Source of the DNA: Lachnospiraceae bacterium UBA1748
Lineage (GTDB): Bacteria; Bacillota; Clostridia; Lachnospirales; Lachnospiraceae
Length of the DNA stretch: 10,470 bases
NCBI GenBank assembly: GCA_002314855.1
Contig: DCHQ01000030.1
Coordinates: 5,046 to 15,515 of the forward strand
Direction: 5' to 3'
Part shown: piece by piece, positions 1 through 6,121 of the stretch
Position numbering within the stretch: position 1 is the stretch's first letter
Layout: every line of letters starts with the position of its first letter
Program-made: the position numbers and the translations under genes
Notes under the pieces: generated by a model
Databases searched by the model: none
What the model was told of the DNA's origin: nothing
The model's input: the letters and a program-made list of their open reading frames with translations, nothing else

Positions 1-1
1 T

Positions 2-889
2 ATTACCTGCATCAAGAGCTCCATCAGTCTTACCAGCTCCTACTATTGTATGTATCTCGTCTATGAATAATAATATCTGTCCCTCGGACTTTTTAACCTC
101 TTCAAGAACAGCCTTGAGTCGCTCTTCGAATTCACCTCTATACTTGGCTCCGGCTACTAAGGCACCCATATCAAGCGAGAATACCTTCTTATCCTTAAGA
201 CCTTCTGGTACATCTCCTCTTACAATACGCTGGGCCAGTCCTTCAACGACTGCAGTTTTACCAACACCAGGTTCACCTATAAGAACAGGATTGTTCTTGG
301 TCTTTCTTGATAATATACGTATTACATTACGAATCTCATTATCACGACCAATTACCGGATCAAGCTTCTGATGCTTAGCCTTTTCCACAAGATCCTGGCC
401 ATATTTTTCAAGAACTTCATATGTTCCTTCTGGATTATCACTTGTAACGCGCTGATTTCCTCTCACTCCTGATAGAGCCATAAGAAAACGTTCTTTGGTA
501 ATACCATATTCAGTAAATATAGATTTAATTTCTTTGTTAGGTTCACTAATCATACGGATAAAGAGATGTTCTACCGATACATAATCGTCTCCCATTCTCT
601 TGGCCTCATCCTCGGCCGTGGTTAGTACTTTATTAAGTGCCTGGCTGAGTATAATATTACCGCCCTGAACCTTAACCCTCTTTTCAAGGGCCTGCTTAGC
701 TCTTTCCACAAAATGCTCTGTATTAATTTCCATTTTGCCAATGAGCTTTAATATAAGACTGTCGTCAAGACTTAAAAGAGCATAAAGTAAATGCTCCTGA
801 TCGACTTCCTGGTTGCCATACTCATACGCTAATTTTTCGCACATATTAACAGCAGCCACAGAATTCTGGGTAAATTTAGAAATGTTCAT
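2..889 (-). CDS. clpB: ATP-dependent disaggregase ClpB, N-terminal part (cut by window edge)
   Basis: Hsp100 AAA+ chaperone that, with DnaK, pulls proteins out of cytosolic aggregates. 296 codons are visible; the rest of NBD1, the middle coiled coil and NBD2 lie off the left edge. Seen: an N-terminal Clp_N double repeat (about residues 1-145, beginning MNISKFTQNS), the linker with QDLVEKAKHQKLDPVIGRD, then NBD1 with Walker A GEPGVGKT at residues 205-212 (Lys211) and Walker B LLFIDEIH with Asp277-Glu278, followed by GAGKTDGALDAGN, which is typical of ClpB. The start ATG at 887-889 is preceded by AAAGGAG with a 6-nt gap. A CIRCE operator and promoter lie directly upstream, so HrcA heat-shock control is expected. 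ClpC and ClpA are the alternatives, but the Clp_N sequence and the LDPVIGRD-to-Walker-A stretch fit ClpB best. Confidence 0.95.
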   Translation of the reverse strand, partial: MNISKFTQNSVAAVNMCEKLAYEYGNQEVDQEHLLYALLSLDDSLILKLIGKMEINTEHFVERAKQALEKRVKVQGGNIILSQALNKVLTTAEDEAKRMGDDYVSVEHLFIRMISEPNKEIKSIFTEYGITKERFLMALSGVRGNQRVTSDNPEGTYEVLEKYGQDLVEKAKHQKLDPVIGRDNEIRNVIRILSRKTKNNPVLIGEPGVGKTAVVEGLAQRIVRGDVPEGLKDKKVFSLDMGALVAGAKYRGEFEERLKAVLEEVKKSEGQILLFIDEIHTIVGAGKTDGALDAGN

Positions 890-895
890 ATTCGT

Positions 896-902
896 CTCCT
901 TT
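896..902 (-). promoter_or_regulatory. Ribosome binding site of clpB
   Basis: Minus-strand AAAGGAG, 6 nt before the ATG at 889. It fixes the clpB start. Confidence 0.8.
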
Positions 903-936
903 CACTGCCGTAAACAATAAAACACTTTACGAGTAT

Positions 937-965
937 GTTATAACACTAAAATTAGCACTCGTCAA
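937..965 (-). promoter_or_regulatory. Sigma-A-type promoter of clpB
   Basis: Minus strand: -35 TTGACG (960-965), a 17-nt spacer, and -10 TATAAC (937-942). The -35 box begins in the spacer of the CIRCE and its last base is the first base of a CIRCE arm, so HrcA binding would directly occlude RNA polymerase. Transcription should start near 930. Confidence 0.75.
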
Positions 966-978
966 CAGAGAGTGCTAA
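952..978. promoter_or_regulatory. CIRCE operator (HrcA binding site)
   Basis: Perfect consensus inverted repeat: TTAGCACTC (952-960), a 9-nt spacer, GAGTGCTAA (970-978). It is the HrcA repressor site normally found before groES and the hrcA-dnaK operon; here it controls clpB. Both arms and the spacer length match the textbook element without a mismatch. Confidence 0.97.
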
Positions 979-1010
979 CAATTTGTAAAATATTTAATTT
1001 AAAGTGGGAT

Positions 1011-1886
1011 TTATTTCCAGTCCGGCTTGTCGCTGCGCTTATTAATCTTGGCGCTAACTATCCTTGTTTTGCTAGGATCTACAAGGTCTTTCTCTACTAT
1101 GAGTTCTTCGATTTCATCGGCCTCAATAACACCTGAAATTGGGTTAAATACGCTATCAACCTTACCGTCAATCTTAGCTTCTATATCACTACAGTATTCG
1201 AATGCAAGATTTGTATTAACAAGCTTACAATTCTTCATGACAAGGTTGTCAATATAGCATAATCCCTGAAGGCTCTCTATAGTACAGTCGATAAATGTAA
1301 GATTCTTGGAATTCCATCCAAGATATTCGCCTGATATATATGTATTTACTACTGTAACATTCTCAGCATTCCAGAAAGCATCTTTACTAATAAGCTTGGA
1401 ATTACTTACCTTCACATTCTTGCAGCCGTCAAATGAATAATTACCATCGAGGGTAAATCCATCAACCTCTATGTTGCTGGAATTCATGGCAAAATAGTTA
1501 CCCTTGGCTGACACATTTGTCATTTTAATATTATTACAACTCCATAATGTCTCTTCAGCCAGTTTGAAATCAACATTCACAAGCTCAAGACCATTACAGC
1601 GTCTAAAATTCTTAGGTGCTTCGATAATAGAGTCCTTAACAAGCATATTATCGGTATACCATACTCCTGCGCGTCCCATCTCTTCCCATGTGCAATCAGT
1701 TACCTTAACATTCTTGCAGTACCAGAATGGATATTTCCATGCAAATACGCTTTTGGCTACCTCTATATCACTGCTTTCCTTTAATGGAGACTCACCATCG
1801 CAGAATCTTGAATTCTCTACGTATACATCATTAACCCCATATAAAGCTCTTTCGCCAGTAAATGTCATATCACTATACTTTGTCAT
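1011..1886 (-). CDS. DUF3737 family protein (predicted right-handed beta-helix)
   Basis: 291 residues of unknown function, recognised as DUF3737 from the opening TGERALYGVNDVYVENSRF and the string of roughly 20-residue imperfect repeats of the form N-(I/V/L)-x-(V/M/F)-x-(N/D)-(C/S/V). Such repeats (for example CKNVKVTDCTW, SKNLTFIDCTI, IDNLVMKNCKL) are the rungs of a parallel beta-helix as in pectate-lyase-like folds. No signal peptide or membrane segment is visible, so it should be cytoplasmic. The N-terminal SRFCDGESPLKES and the WKYPFWYCKNV segment are strongly patterned and may form the functional face. The start ATG (1884-1886) follows AAGGAA with a 6-nt gap. It lies 109 nt after mnmA in the same direction with no clear terminator between, so read-through from mnmA is possible. 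Family call firm; the function is unknown. Confidence 0.85.
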   Translation of the reverse strand: MTKYSDMTFTGERALYGVNDVYVENSRFCDGESPLKESSDIEVAKSVFAWKYPFWYCKNVKVTDCTWEEMGRAGVWYTDNMLVKDSIIEAPKNFRRCNGLELVNVDFKLAEETLWSCNNIKMTNVSAKGNYFAMNSSNIEVDGFTLDGNYSFDGCKNVKVSNSKLISKDAFWNAENVTVVNTYISGEYLGWNSKNLTFIDCTIESLQGLCYIDNLVMKNCKLVNTNLAFEYCSDIEAKIDGKVDSVFNPISGVIEADEIEELIVEKDLVDPSKTRIVSAKINKRSDKPDWK

Positions 1887-1995
1887 CGTTAGTTCCTTCT
1901 TTTATTTTTTTACTTTCTATATGATAAATTAATTTAGCCAATATATCTCATCATTAGCTACTAAGTTGCTACCCTATTTTTGACCACATCACTAT

Positions 1996-3075
1996 TTATC
2001 TGGTAATAATTCCACCACCAAGAACAACATCGCCATCATAGAAAACCACTGCCTGTCCAGGGGTAATAGCTCTTACAGGCTTCACAAAATCACACCTGCA
2101 TAAGTCTTCACCAAGATATGTAATCTTACAGTATTCTCCCTTAGAGCCATAACGAATCTTTGTAAATATTTCTTTATCCTCTGGGAATCTTTCCACTCCC
2201 ATATGATTCAAATCTTTGCAGAGCAGTGAACTAGAGAAAATATCATCATTGCTACCTAATACAACCTGATTATTATCTGTATTAATATCACATACATAAA
2301 TAGGTGTACCAAATGCTATACCAAGGCCCTTTCGCTGTCCTATGGTATATTGATGTATACCTTTATGCTCACCCAGCTTGTTGCCTTCTTTATCAACAAA
2401 ATCACCTGGAGGTGGAAGTTCCACGCCTTCCTCCCTCATAAATCTTCCATAGTCATCATCAGGCACAAAGCATATATCCTGACTATCCTTCTTATGAGCT
2501 ACCGCAAGGCCTATCTCCTCAGCAATCCTACGTATCTCATCCTTCTCATACTCTCCTACTGGGAAAAGAGTTCTAGAGAGTTGCTCCTGAGTAAGGTTGT
2601 ATAATGCATAGGTCTGATCCTTCTTGTCAGTAATGGATTTCACTATAGCGAATCTTCCATTATCAAGCTTACTTATTCTTGCATAATGTCCAGTTGCAAT
2701 ATAATCAGCACCTATCTCGAGACTTCTTTTAAGAAGTGCTTCCCATTTAACATATCTATTACAACGAATACATGGATTAGGAGTCCTTCCAGATACGTAT
2801 TCTGATATAAAGTCGTCTATAACCTCATGCTTAAATATATCCCTGAAATTCATGACATAATGAGGTATTCCAAGCCTGTCACATACTCTTCTGGCATCGT
2901 CAACAGCTGTCAGCCCACAGCATCCGCCATTGTCTTCCACAGCGCTGACATCATCCTTCTGCCATATCTGCATGGTTACACCTATTACATTATAGCCCTG
3001 CTCTTTTAATAGATAAGCTGCTACTGACGAATCAACTCCACCAGACATACCTACTACAACTGTTTTGTTCTGCAT
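1996..3075 (-). CDS. mnmA: tRNA-specific 2-thiouridylase MnmA
   Basis: Cytosolic enzyme that adenylates C2 of wobble uridine-34 in tRNA-Lys, -Glu and -Gln and replaces the oxygen with sulfur received as a persulfide. 359 residues, normal family length. Seen: PP-loop ATP pyrophosphatase motif SGGVDSS at residues 11-17; catalytic pair Cys102 (in GRTPNPCIRCN) and Cys202 (in DSQDICFVPDDD); ATGHYARI at 127-134; then a C-terminal barrel region with HQYTIGQRKGLGI and the closing ITPGQAVVFYDGDVVLGGG. The start is taken at 3073-3075; reading upstream to 3156 would add 27 non-conserved residues and pass through the promoter. The Shine-Dalgarno is weak (AGAGAG). It lies next to cysK-metY but has its own promoter. 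No IscS sulfur donor gene is in the window. Confidence 0.95.
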   Translation of the reverse strand: MQNKTVVVGMSGGVDSSVAAYLLKEQGYNVIGVTMQIWQKDDVSAVEDNGGCCGLTAVDDARRVCDRLGIPHYVMNFRDIFKHEVIDDFISEYVSGRTPNPCIRCNRYVKWEALLKRSLEIGADYIATGHYARISKLDNGRFAIVKSITDKKDQTYALYNLTQEQLSRTLFPVGEYEKDEIRRIAEEIGLAVAHKKDSQDICFVPDDDYGRFMREEGVELPPPGDFVDKEGNKLGEHKGIHQYTIGQRKGLGIAFGTPIYVCDINTDNNQVVLGSNDDIFSSSLLCKDLNHMGVERFPEDKEIFTKIRYGSKGEYCKITYLGEDLCRCDFVKPVRAITPGQAVVFYDGDVVLGGGIITR

Positions 3076-3111
3076 TATCCAATCTCTCTTTCTGGGATTA
3101 TATCTTGTTAT

Positions 3112-3120
3112 ATTATAACA
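3112..3120 (-). promoter_or_regulatory. Extended -10 promoter of mnmA
   Basis: Minus strand TGTTATAAT: a perfect -10 hexamer TATAAT (3112-3117) preceded by the TGn extension. No good -35 box stands 16-18 nt upstream, as is usual for extended -10 promoters. The transcript would start near 3105, about 30 nt before the ATG. A second TATAAT at 3097-3102 has no -35 box or TG extension. Confidence 0.5.
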
Positions 3121-3147
3121 TCTATAACGATAATCGCATAACGCAAA

Positions 3148-3176
3148 TAGGGACATTCATTCGCAGAAAGTCCCTA
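3148..3176 (-). terminator. Possible terminator of the cysK-metY operon
   Basis: Perfect 7-bp inverted repeat TAGGGAC (3148-3154) and GTCCCTA (3170-3176) with a 15-nt loop, about 40 nt past the metY stop. On the minus strand it is followed only by TTTGCGTT, a poor T-tract, so termination is plausible but not certain. It also lies just upstream of the mnmA promoter. Confidence 0.4.
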
Positions 3177-3187
3177 AATCGCATATA

Positions 3188-3211
3188 TATCTAATATTCA
3201 ATATATAGATA
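3188..3211 (-). repeat. AT-only hairpin just after metY
   Basis: Inverted repeat beginning 5 nt after the metY stop codon: arms TATCTA (3188-3193) and TAGATA (3206-3211), extended inward by ATATT and AATAT with one bulged A. It has no T-tract. It could stabilise the 3' end of the mRNA or be a chance product of AT-rich sequence. Confidence 0.3.
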
Positions 3212-3216
3212 CCTAA

Positions 3217-4497
3217 TTATATACTTGCAAATCCCTTCTCAAGGTCAGCAATAATATCATCGATATGCTCTGTACCAATAGAAAGTCTGATTGTGCTCTG
3301 GTTAATACCCTGATCGGCAAGTTCCTCATCTGTAAGCTGAGAATGAGTTGTTGAAGCTGGATGAATAACAAGGCTCTTAACATCAGCAACGTTAGCAAGA
3401 AGTGAGAATATCTCAAGATTATCAATGAATTTCCAAGCTTCTTCTTTGCCACCCTTAACATCGAATGTGAAGATACTAGCACCACCATTAGGGAAGTACT
3501 TCTCATAAAGAGCATGATCTGGATGATCTGGAAGTGATGGATGATTTACCTTAGCAACCTTTGGATGATTCTTAAGGAACTCTACAACCTTCTTGGTATT
3601 TTCAGCATGTCTGTCAAGACGAAGTGAAAGTGTTTCTGTTCCCTGAAGAAGAAGGAATGCGTTGAATGGTGAAATAGTTGCACCTGTATCACGAAGAAGA
3701 ATTGCTCTGATAAATGTTACAAAAGCTGCAGGTCCTACTGCATCATAGAAACTGATTCCATGATAGCTTGGGTTATGATCAGCAATGTTGCCATACTTAC
3801 CACTTGCCTTCCAGTCGAACTTACCTGACTCGATGATGATACCACCAAGAGTTGTACCGTGACCACCAATAAACTTTGTGGCTGAGTGAACAACGATATC
3901 AGCGCCGTGCTCAAATGGTCTAAAGAGGTAAGGAGTACCAAAAGTATTATCTACTACTACTGGAAGTCCTGCCTCATGAGCAAGTGCTACGATAACATCG
4001 ATATCTGGAATATCTGAATTAGGATTTCCAAGAGTCTCAAGATAAATAGCTCTTGTATCATCCTGAATTGCTGCCTTTATTTCATCAAGATTATGTGCAT
4101 CAACGAAAGTTGTTGTAATACCATACTGAGTAAGTGTATGAGCAAGAAGATTATAGCTTCCGCCATAGATTGTCTTCTGAGCAACAATATGACCACCATT
4201 AGCTGCAAGTGCCTGAATAGTATATGTGATAGCTGCAGCGCCACTTGCTACTGCAAGAGCTGCTGAACCACCTTCAAGTGCTGCAATTCTCTGCTCGAAT
4301 ACGCCCTGTGTAGAGTTTGTAAGTCTACCATAGATATTACCAGAATCAGCAAGACCAAAACGGTCAGCTGCATGCTGTGAGTTTCTAAATACATAAGATG
4401 TTGTCTGATAAATAGGTACTGCTCTTGAATCTGTGGCTGGATCAGGCTGTTCCTGACCTACATGTAACTGTAATGTTTCGAATTTATAGTCGCTCAT
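3217..4497 (-). CDS. metY: O-acetylhomoserine sulfhydrylase (aminocarboxypropyltransferase)
   Basis: PLP enzyme of the Cys/Met metabolism family that joins O-acetylhomoserine and sulfide to give homocysteine, a direct route to methionine. 426 residues, the usual length of the MetY branch and longer than MetB or MetC (about 380-400). Seen: TLQLHVGQEQPDPATDSRAVPIYQTTSYVF at the N-terminus, YGR at 56-58 contacting the cofactor phosphate, VVDNTFGTPY with Asp183, and the PLP Schiff-base lysine Lys208 in HSATKFIGGHG. The C-terminal SLVIHPASTTHSQL is also typical of MetY. The start ATG (4495-4497) follows TAAGGAG with a 6-nt gap. It lies 35 nt after cysK with no terminator or clear promoter between, so the two are an operon. 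Some family members also act on O-acetylserine, so a supporting role in cysteine synthesis cannot be excluded. Confidence 0.93.
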   Translation of the reverse strand: MSDYKFETLQLHVGQEQPDPATDSRAVPIYQTTSYVFRNSQHAADRFGLADSGNIYGRLTNSTQGVFEQRIAALEGGSAALAVASGAAAITYTIQALAANGGHIVAQKTIYGGSYNLLAHTLTQYGITTTFVDAHNLDEIKAAIQDDTRAIYLETLGNPNSDIPDIDVIVALAHEAGLPVVVDNTFGTPYLFRPFEHGADIVVHSATKFIGGHGTTLGGIIIESGKFDWKASGKYGNIADHNPSYHGISFYDAVGPAAFVTFIRAILLRDTGATISPFNAFLLLQGTETLSLRLDRHAENTKKVVEFLKNHPKVAKVNHPSLPDHPDHALYEKYFPNGGASIFTFDVKGGKEEAWKFIDNLEIFSLLANVADVKSLVIHPASTTHSQLTDEELADQGINQSTIRLSIGTEHIDDIIADLEKGFASI

Positions 4498-4532
4498 TGT
4501 CTTCTCCTTAACTTAACTATTGACATTACTTA

Positions 4533-5468
4533 TTATTCTGAAAATAATGCTGTTGATAAATATCTGTCTCCTGAATCTGGAAGTAATGCTACGATTGTCT
4601 TTCCAGCATTCTCTGGTCTCTTAGCTAATATAGCTGCTGCCTTAAGTGCTGCACCTGATGAAATACCTACAAGGATACCTTCGCTTCTTGCAAAGTTTCT
4701 TCCTTCCTCAAATGCATCTTCATTTTCAATAGTAATTACTTCATCGTAAATCTTTGTATTTAATGTTTCTGGAACAAATCCAGCACCAATACCCTGAATC
4801 TTGTGAGGACCAGCTGTACCTGTTGAAAGAACTGGGCTAGTTGCTGGCTCAACAGCTACTACCTTTACATTAGGATTCTTCTCCTTAAGGTACTCACCAA
4901 CACCTGTAACTGTTCCACCTGTACCAACACCTGCTACAAAGATATCAACCTTTCCATCTGTCTGCTCCCAGATTTCTGGACCTGTTGTCGCTCTGTGGAT
5001 TGCTGGATTAGCTGGGTTAACGAACTGTCCAAGGATTATTGAACCCTCGATTTCTTTATTAAGCTCCTCAGCCTTGGCAATAGCACCCTTCATACCCTTA
5101 GCGCCCTCAGTAAGAACGATTTCAGCGCCGTAAGCCTTAAGAAGATTTCTTCTCTCAACTGACATTGTATCTGGTAATGTAAGAATTGCTTTGTATCCCT
5201 TGGCTGTAGCAACTGCTGCAAGACCAATACCTGTGTTACCACTTGTTGGCTCGATGATTGTTGCTCCTGGCTTAAGAAGTCCCTTTTTCTCTGCATCCTC
5301 AATCATTGATAATGCTACTCTATCCTTAACTGATCCTGCTGGATTAAGATACTCAAGCTTAGCTAATATTGTTGCTGCAGTAGCATCAGCCTTCTTGCTG
5401 TATCTATTTAACTTTAAAAGTGGTGTTCCTCCAATGAGCTCTAATGAGCTTTCAATAATCTTTGACAT
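4533..5468 (-). CDS. cysK: Cysteine synthase A (O-acetylserine sulfhydrylase)
   Basis: PLP fold-type II enzyme converting O-acetylserine and sulfide to cysteine and acetate in the cytosol. 311 residues, standard length. Seen: LIGGTPLLKLN at 11-21; PLP lysine Lys48 in NPAGSVKDR; substrate loop TSGNTG at 75-80; phosphate-binding GTGGT at 182-186; GISSGAA with Ser271 at 269-274; C-terminal LLPDSGDRYLST. The loop wording fits CysK rather than CysM or cystathionine beta-synthase, and there are no extra CBS domains. The start ATG (5466-5468) follows AAGGAGGA with a 7-nt gap, one of the strongest ribosome binding sites here. First gene of an operon with metY; diverges from the rrf2-type regulator, a common arrangement for local control of cysteine synthesis. 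Its promoter carries the 22-bp element also found before the lysR-cysE operon. Confidence 0.96.
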   Translation of the reverse strand: MSKIIESSLELIGGTPLLKLNRYSKKADATAATILAKLEYLNPAGSVKDRVALSMIEDAEKKGLLKPGATIIEPTSGNTGIGLAAVATAKGYKAILTLPDTMSVERRNLLKAYGAEIVLTEGAKGMKGAIAKAEELNKEIEGSIILGQFVNPANPAIHRATTGPEIWEQTDGKVDIFVAGVGTGGTVTGVGEYLKEKNPNVKVVAVEPATSPVLSTGTAGPHKIQGIGAGFVPETLNTKIYDEVITIENEDAFEEGRNFARSEGILVGISSGAALKAAAILAKRPENAGKTIVALLPDSGDRYLSTALFSE

Positions 5469-5510
5469 TTGTTTGTCCTCCTTATATTAAATATTAGTAT
5501 ATGCGTGTTC

Positions 5511-5532
5511 GCCTATCGTTTTAATAGGTTAT
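5511..5532 (-). promoter_or_regulatory. Candidate operator shared by cysK and lysR-cysE (copy 1)
   Basis: Minus strand ATAACCTA (5525-5532), 8 nt, then ATAGGC (5511-5516). The core CCTAT-N7-ATAGG is an inverted repeat. It begins at the predicted cysK transcription start, the usual place for a repressor site. Eighteen of 22 bases are identical to positions 10043-10064 before the LysR gene. The binding protein is unknown; the Rrf2 or LysR product of this window is the obvious candidate. Confidence 0.55.
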
Positions 5533-5538
5533 ATCTGC

Positions 5539-5567
5539 ATTATAGTTAATCATTTTCATTTTGTCCA
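5539..5567 (-). promoter_or_regulatory. Sigma-A-type promoter of cysK-metY
   Basis: Minus strand: -35 TGGACA (5562-5567, five of six consensus bases), a 17-nt spacer, and a perfect -10 TATAAT (5539-5544). Transcription would start near 5532, giving a leader of about 63 nt. The leader is too short for a T-box or SAM riboswitch. Confidence 0.75.
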
Positions 5568-5571
5568 TTGC

Positions 5572-5596
5572 CTAAAACTTTTAGCTAGTTATAACT
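5572..5596. repeat. Two adjacent palindromes upstream of the cysK -35 box
   Basis: CTAAAA-C-TTTTAG (5572-5584) is a perfect 13-bp palindrome starting 4 bp upstream of the cysK -35 hexamer, and AGTTATAACT (5587-5596) follows 2 bp later. They sit where an activator such as a LysR-type protein would bind. AT-rich palindromes also arise by chance. Confidence 0.35.
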
Positions 5597-5615
5597 TATG
5601 CTTATACCCCACCAT

Positions 5616-5644
5616 TTGAATGCCTACCATTTCCGTGGTATTAT
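5616..5644 (+). promoter_or_regulatory. Sigma-A-type promoter of the Rrf2 gene
   Basis: -35 TTGAAT (5616-5621), a 17-nt spacer, -10 TATTAT (5639-5644); start expected near 5651. The spacer contains a dyad TACCA-N6-TGGTA (5625-5640), and the -10 runs into TATAGGTAAT, whose complement resembles the first half of the cysK operator. Direct repeats ACCATTT at 5611-5617 and 5626-5632 are 15 bp apart. Autoregulation is likely. Confidence 0.6.
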
Positions 5645-5674
5645 AGGTAATAACATATTGTATTTTATTGAAAT

Positions 5675-5680
5675 AAGGAA
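5675..5680 (+). promoter_or_regulatory. Ribosome binding site deciding the Rrf2 start
   Basis: AAGGAA, 7 nt before the ATG at 5688. This supports 5688 rather than the upstream in-frame ATG at 5598, which lies ahead of the promoter. Confidence 0.7.
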
Positions 5681-5687
5681 AAATAAT

Positions 5688-6119
5688 ATGAAAATATCAA
5701 CCAGAGGTCGCTATTCTCTTAGAATGATGATAGACCTAGCACAACACTATAACGACGGATTCATTGCGCTCAAGGATATATCTGATCGACAGGAAATTTC
5801 CAAAAAATATTTGGAGCAGATAGTCCCATTTTTAAGTAGAGACAATCTGCTAATAGCCAATAAAGGCCACCTTGGCGGTTATAAGTTATCAAGAAATCCA
5901 GCGCTCATAACAGTTAGAGAAATTCTTCAAAGTGCTGAGGGTTCTCTTAATCCTGTCAGCTGTATGGACAACGATCCTAACCTTTGTGAGAAATGTGCTG
6001 ATTGTATTACTCTGCCTATTTATAAAGGCCTTTATGATGTGATAAATCAGTACTTTGATAGTATCTCGCTTGAAGATATTATTACAAAACAGGTTTCTAA
6101 CTTCACCTATAACATATAA
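5688..6119 (+). CDS. Rrf2 family transcriptional regulator (CymR/IscR-like)
   Basis: 143-residue winged-helix DNA-binding protein. It opens with MKISTRGRYSLRMMIDLA, the hallmark of the family, and has the recognition region SKKYLEQIVPFLSRDNLL followed by the wing KGHLGGYKLSR (about residues 38-69). A cysteine cluster follows: Cys92, Cys100, Cys103, Cys106 (spacing 7-2-2). In IscR-type members three cysteines here hold an Fe-S cluster, so this copy may sense Fe-S or redox state. CymR, the cysteine regulator of Bacillus that works with CysK, is the other close model. Its place divergent from cysK argues for control of cysteine genes. The gene ends 2 bp from the oppositely oriented membrane transferase gene. 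Family certain; the exact ligand is unknown. Confidence 0.9.
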   Translation: MKISTRGRYSLRMMIDLAQHYNDGFIALKDISDRQEISKKYLEQIVPFLSRDNLLIANKGHLGGYKLSRNPALITVREILQSAEGSLNPVSCMDNDPNLCEKCADCITLPIYKGLYDVINQYFDSISLEDIITKQVSNFTYNI

Positions 6120-6121
6120 TA

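Noticed and set aside
63..371. Open plus-strand frame opposite clpB
   Set aside because: It is the antisense of conserved ClpB sequence, including the Walker A region, and encodes no recognisable protein.
1504..1932. Open plus-strand frame opposite the DUF3737 gene
   Set aside because: Antisense shadow of a recognised coding sequence, with no ribosome binding site and no family resemblance.
1920..1995. Terminator after mnmA
   Set aside because: AGCAACT and AGTAGCT (one mismatch) would leave a one-base loop, and no T-tract follows on the minus strand.
3076..3156. 27-residue N-terminal extension of MnmA from an upstream ATG
   Set aside because: The family starts just before the PP-loop motif, the extension carries no conserved residues, and it would overlap the extended -10 promoter.
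5469..5535. Riboswitch or T-box leader before cysK
   Set aside because: The leader is only about 63 nt, and no T-box motif, anti-terminator or S-box pattern is visible.
5572..5596. CRISPR-like or phage attachment repeats
   Set aside because: Only two short, unrelated AT-rich palindromes; there is no repeated spacer structure or integrase gene.
5598..5687. 30-residue extension of the Rrf2 protein
   Set aside because: Rrf2 proteins begin at MKIST; a good ribosome binding site precedes 5688, and the upstream ATG lies ahead of the predicted promoter.
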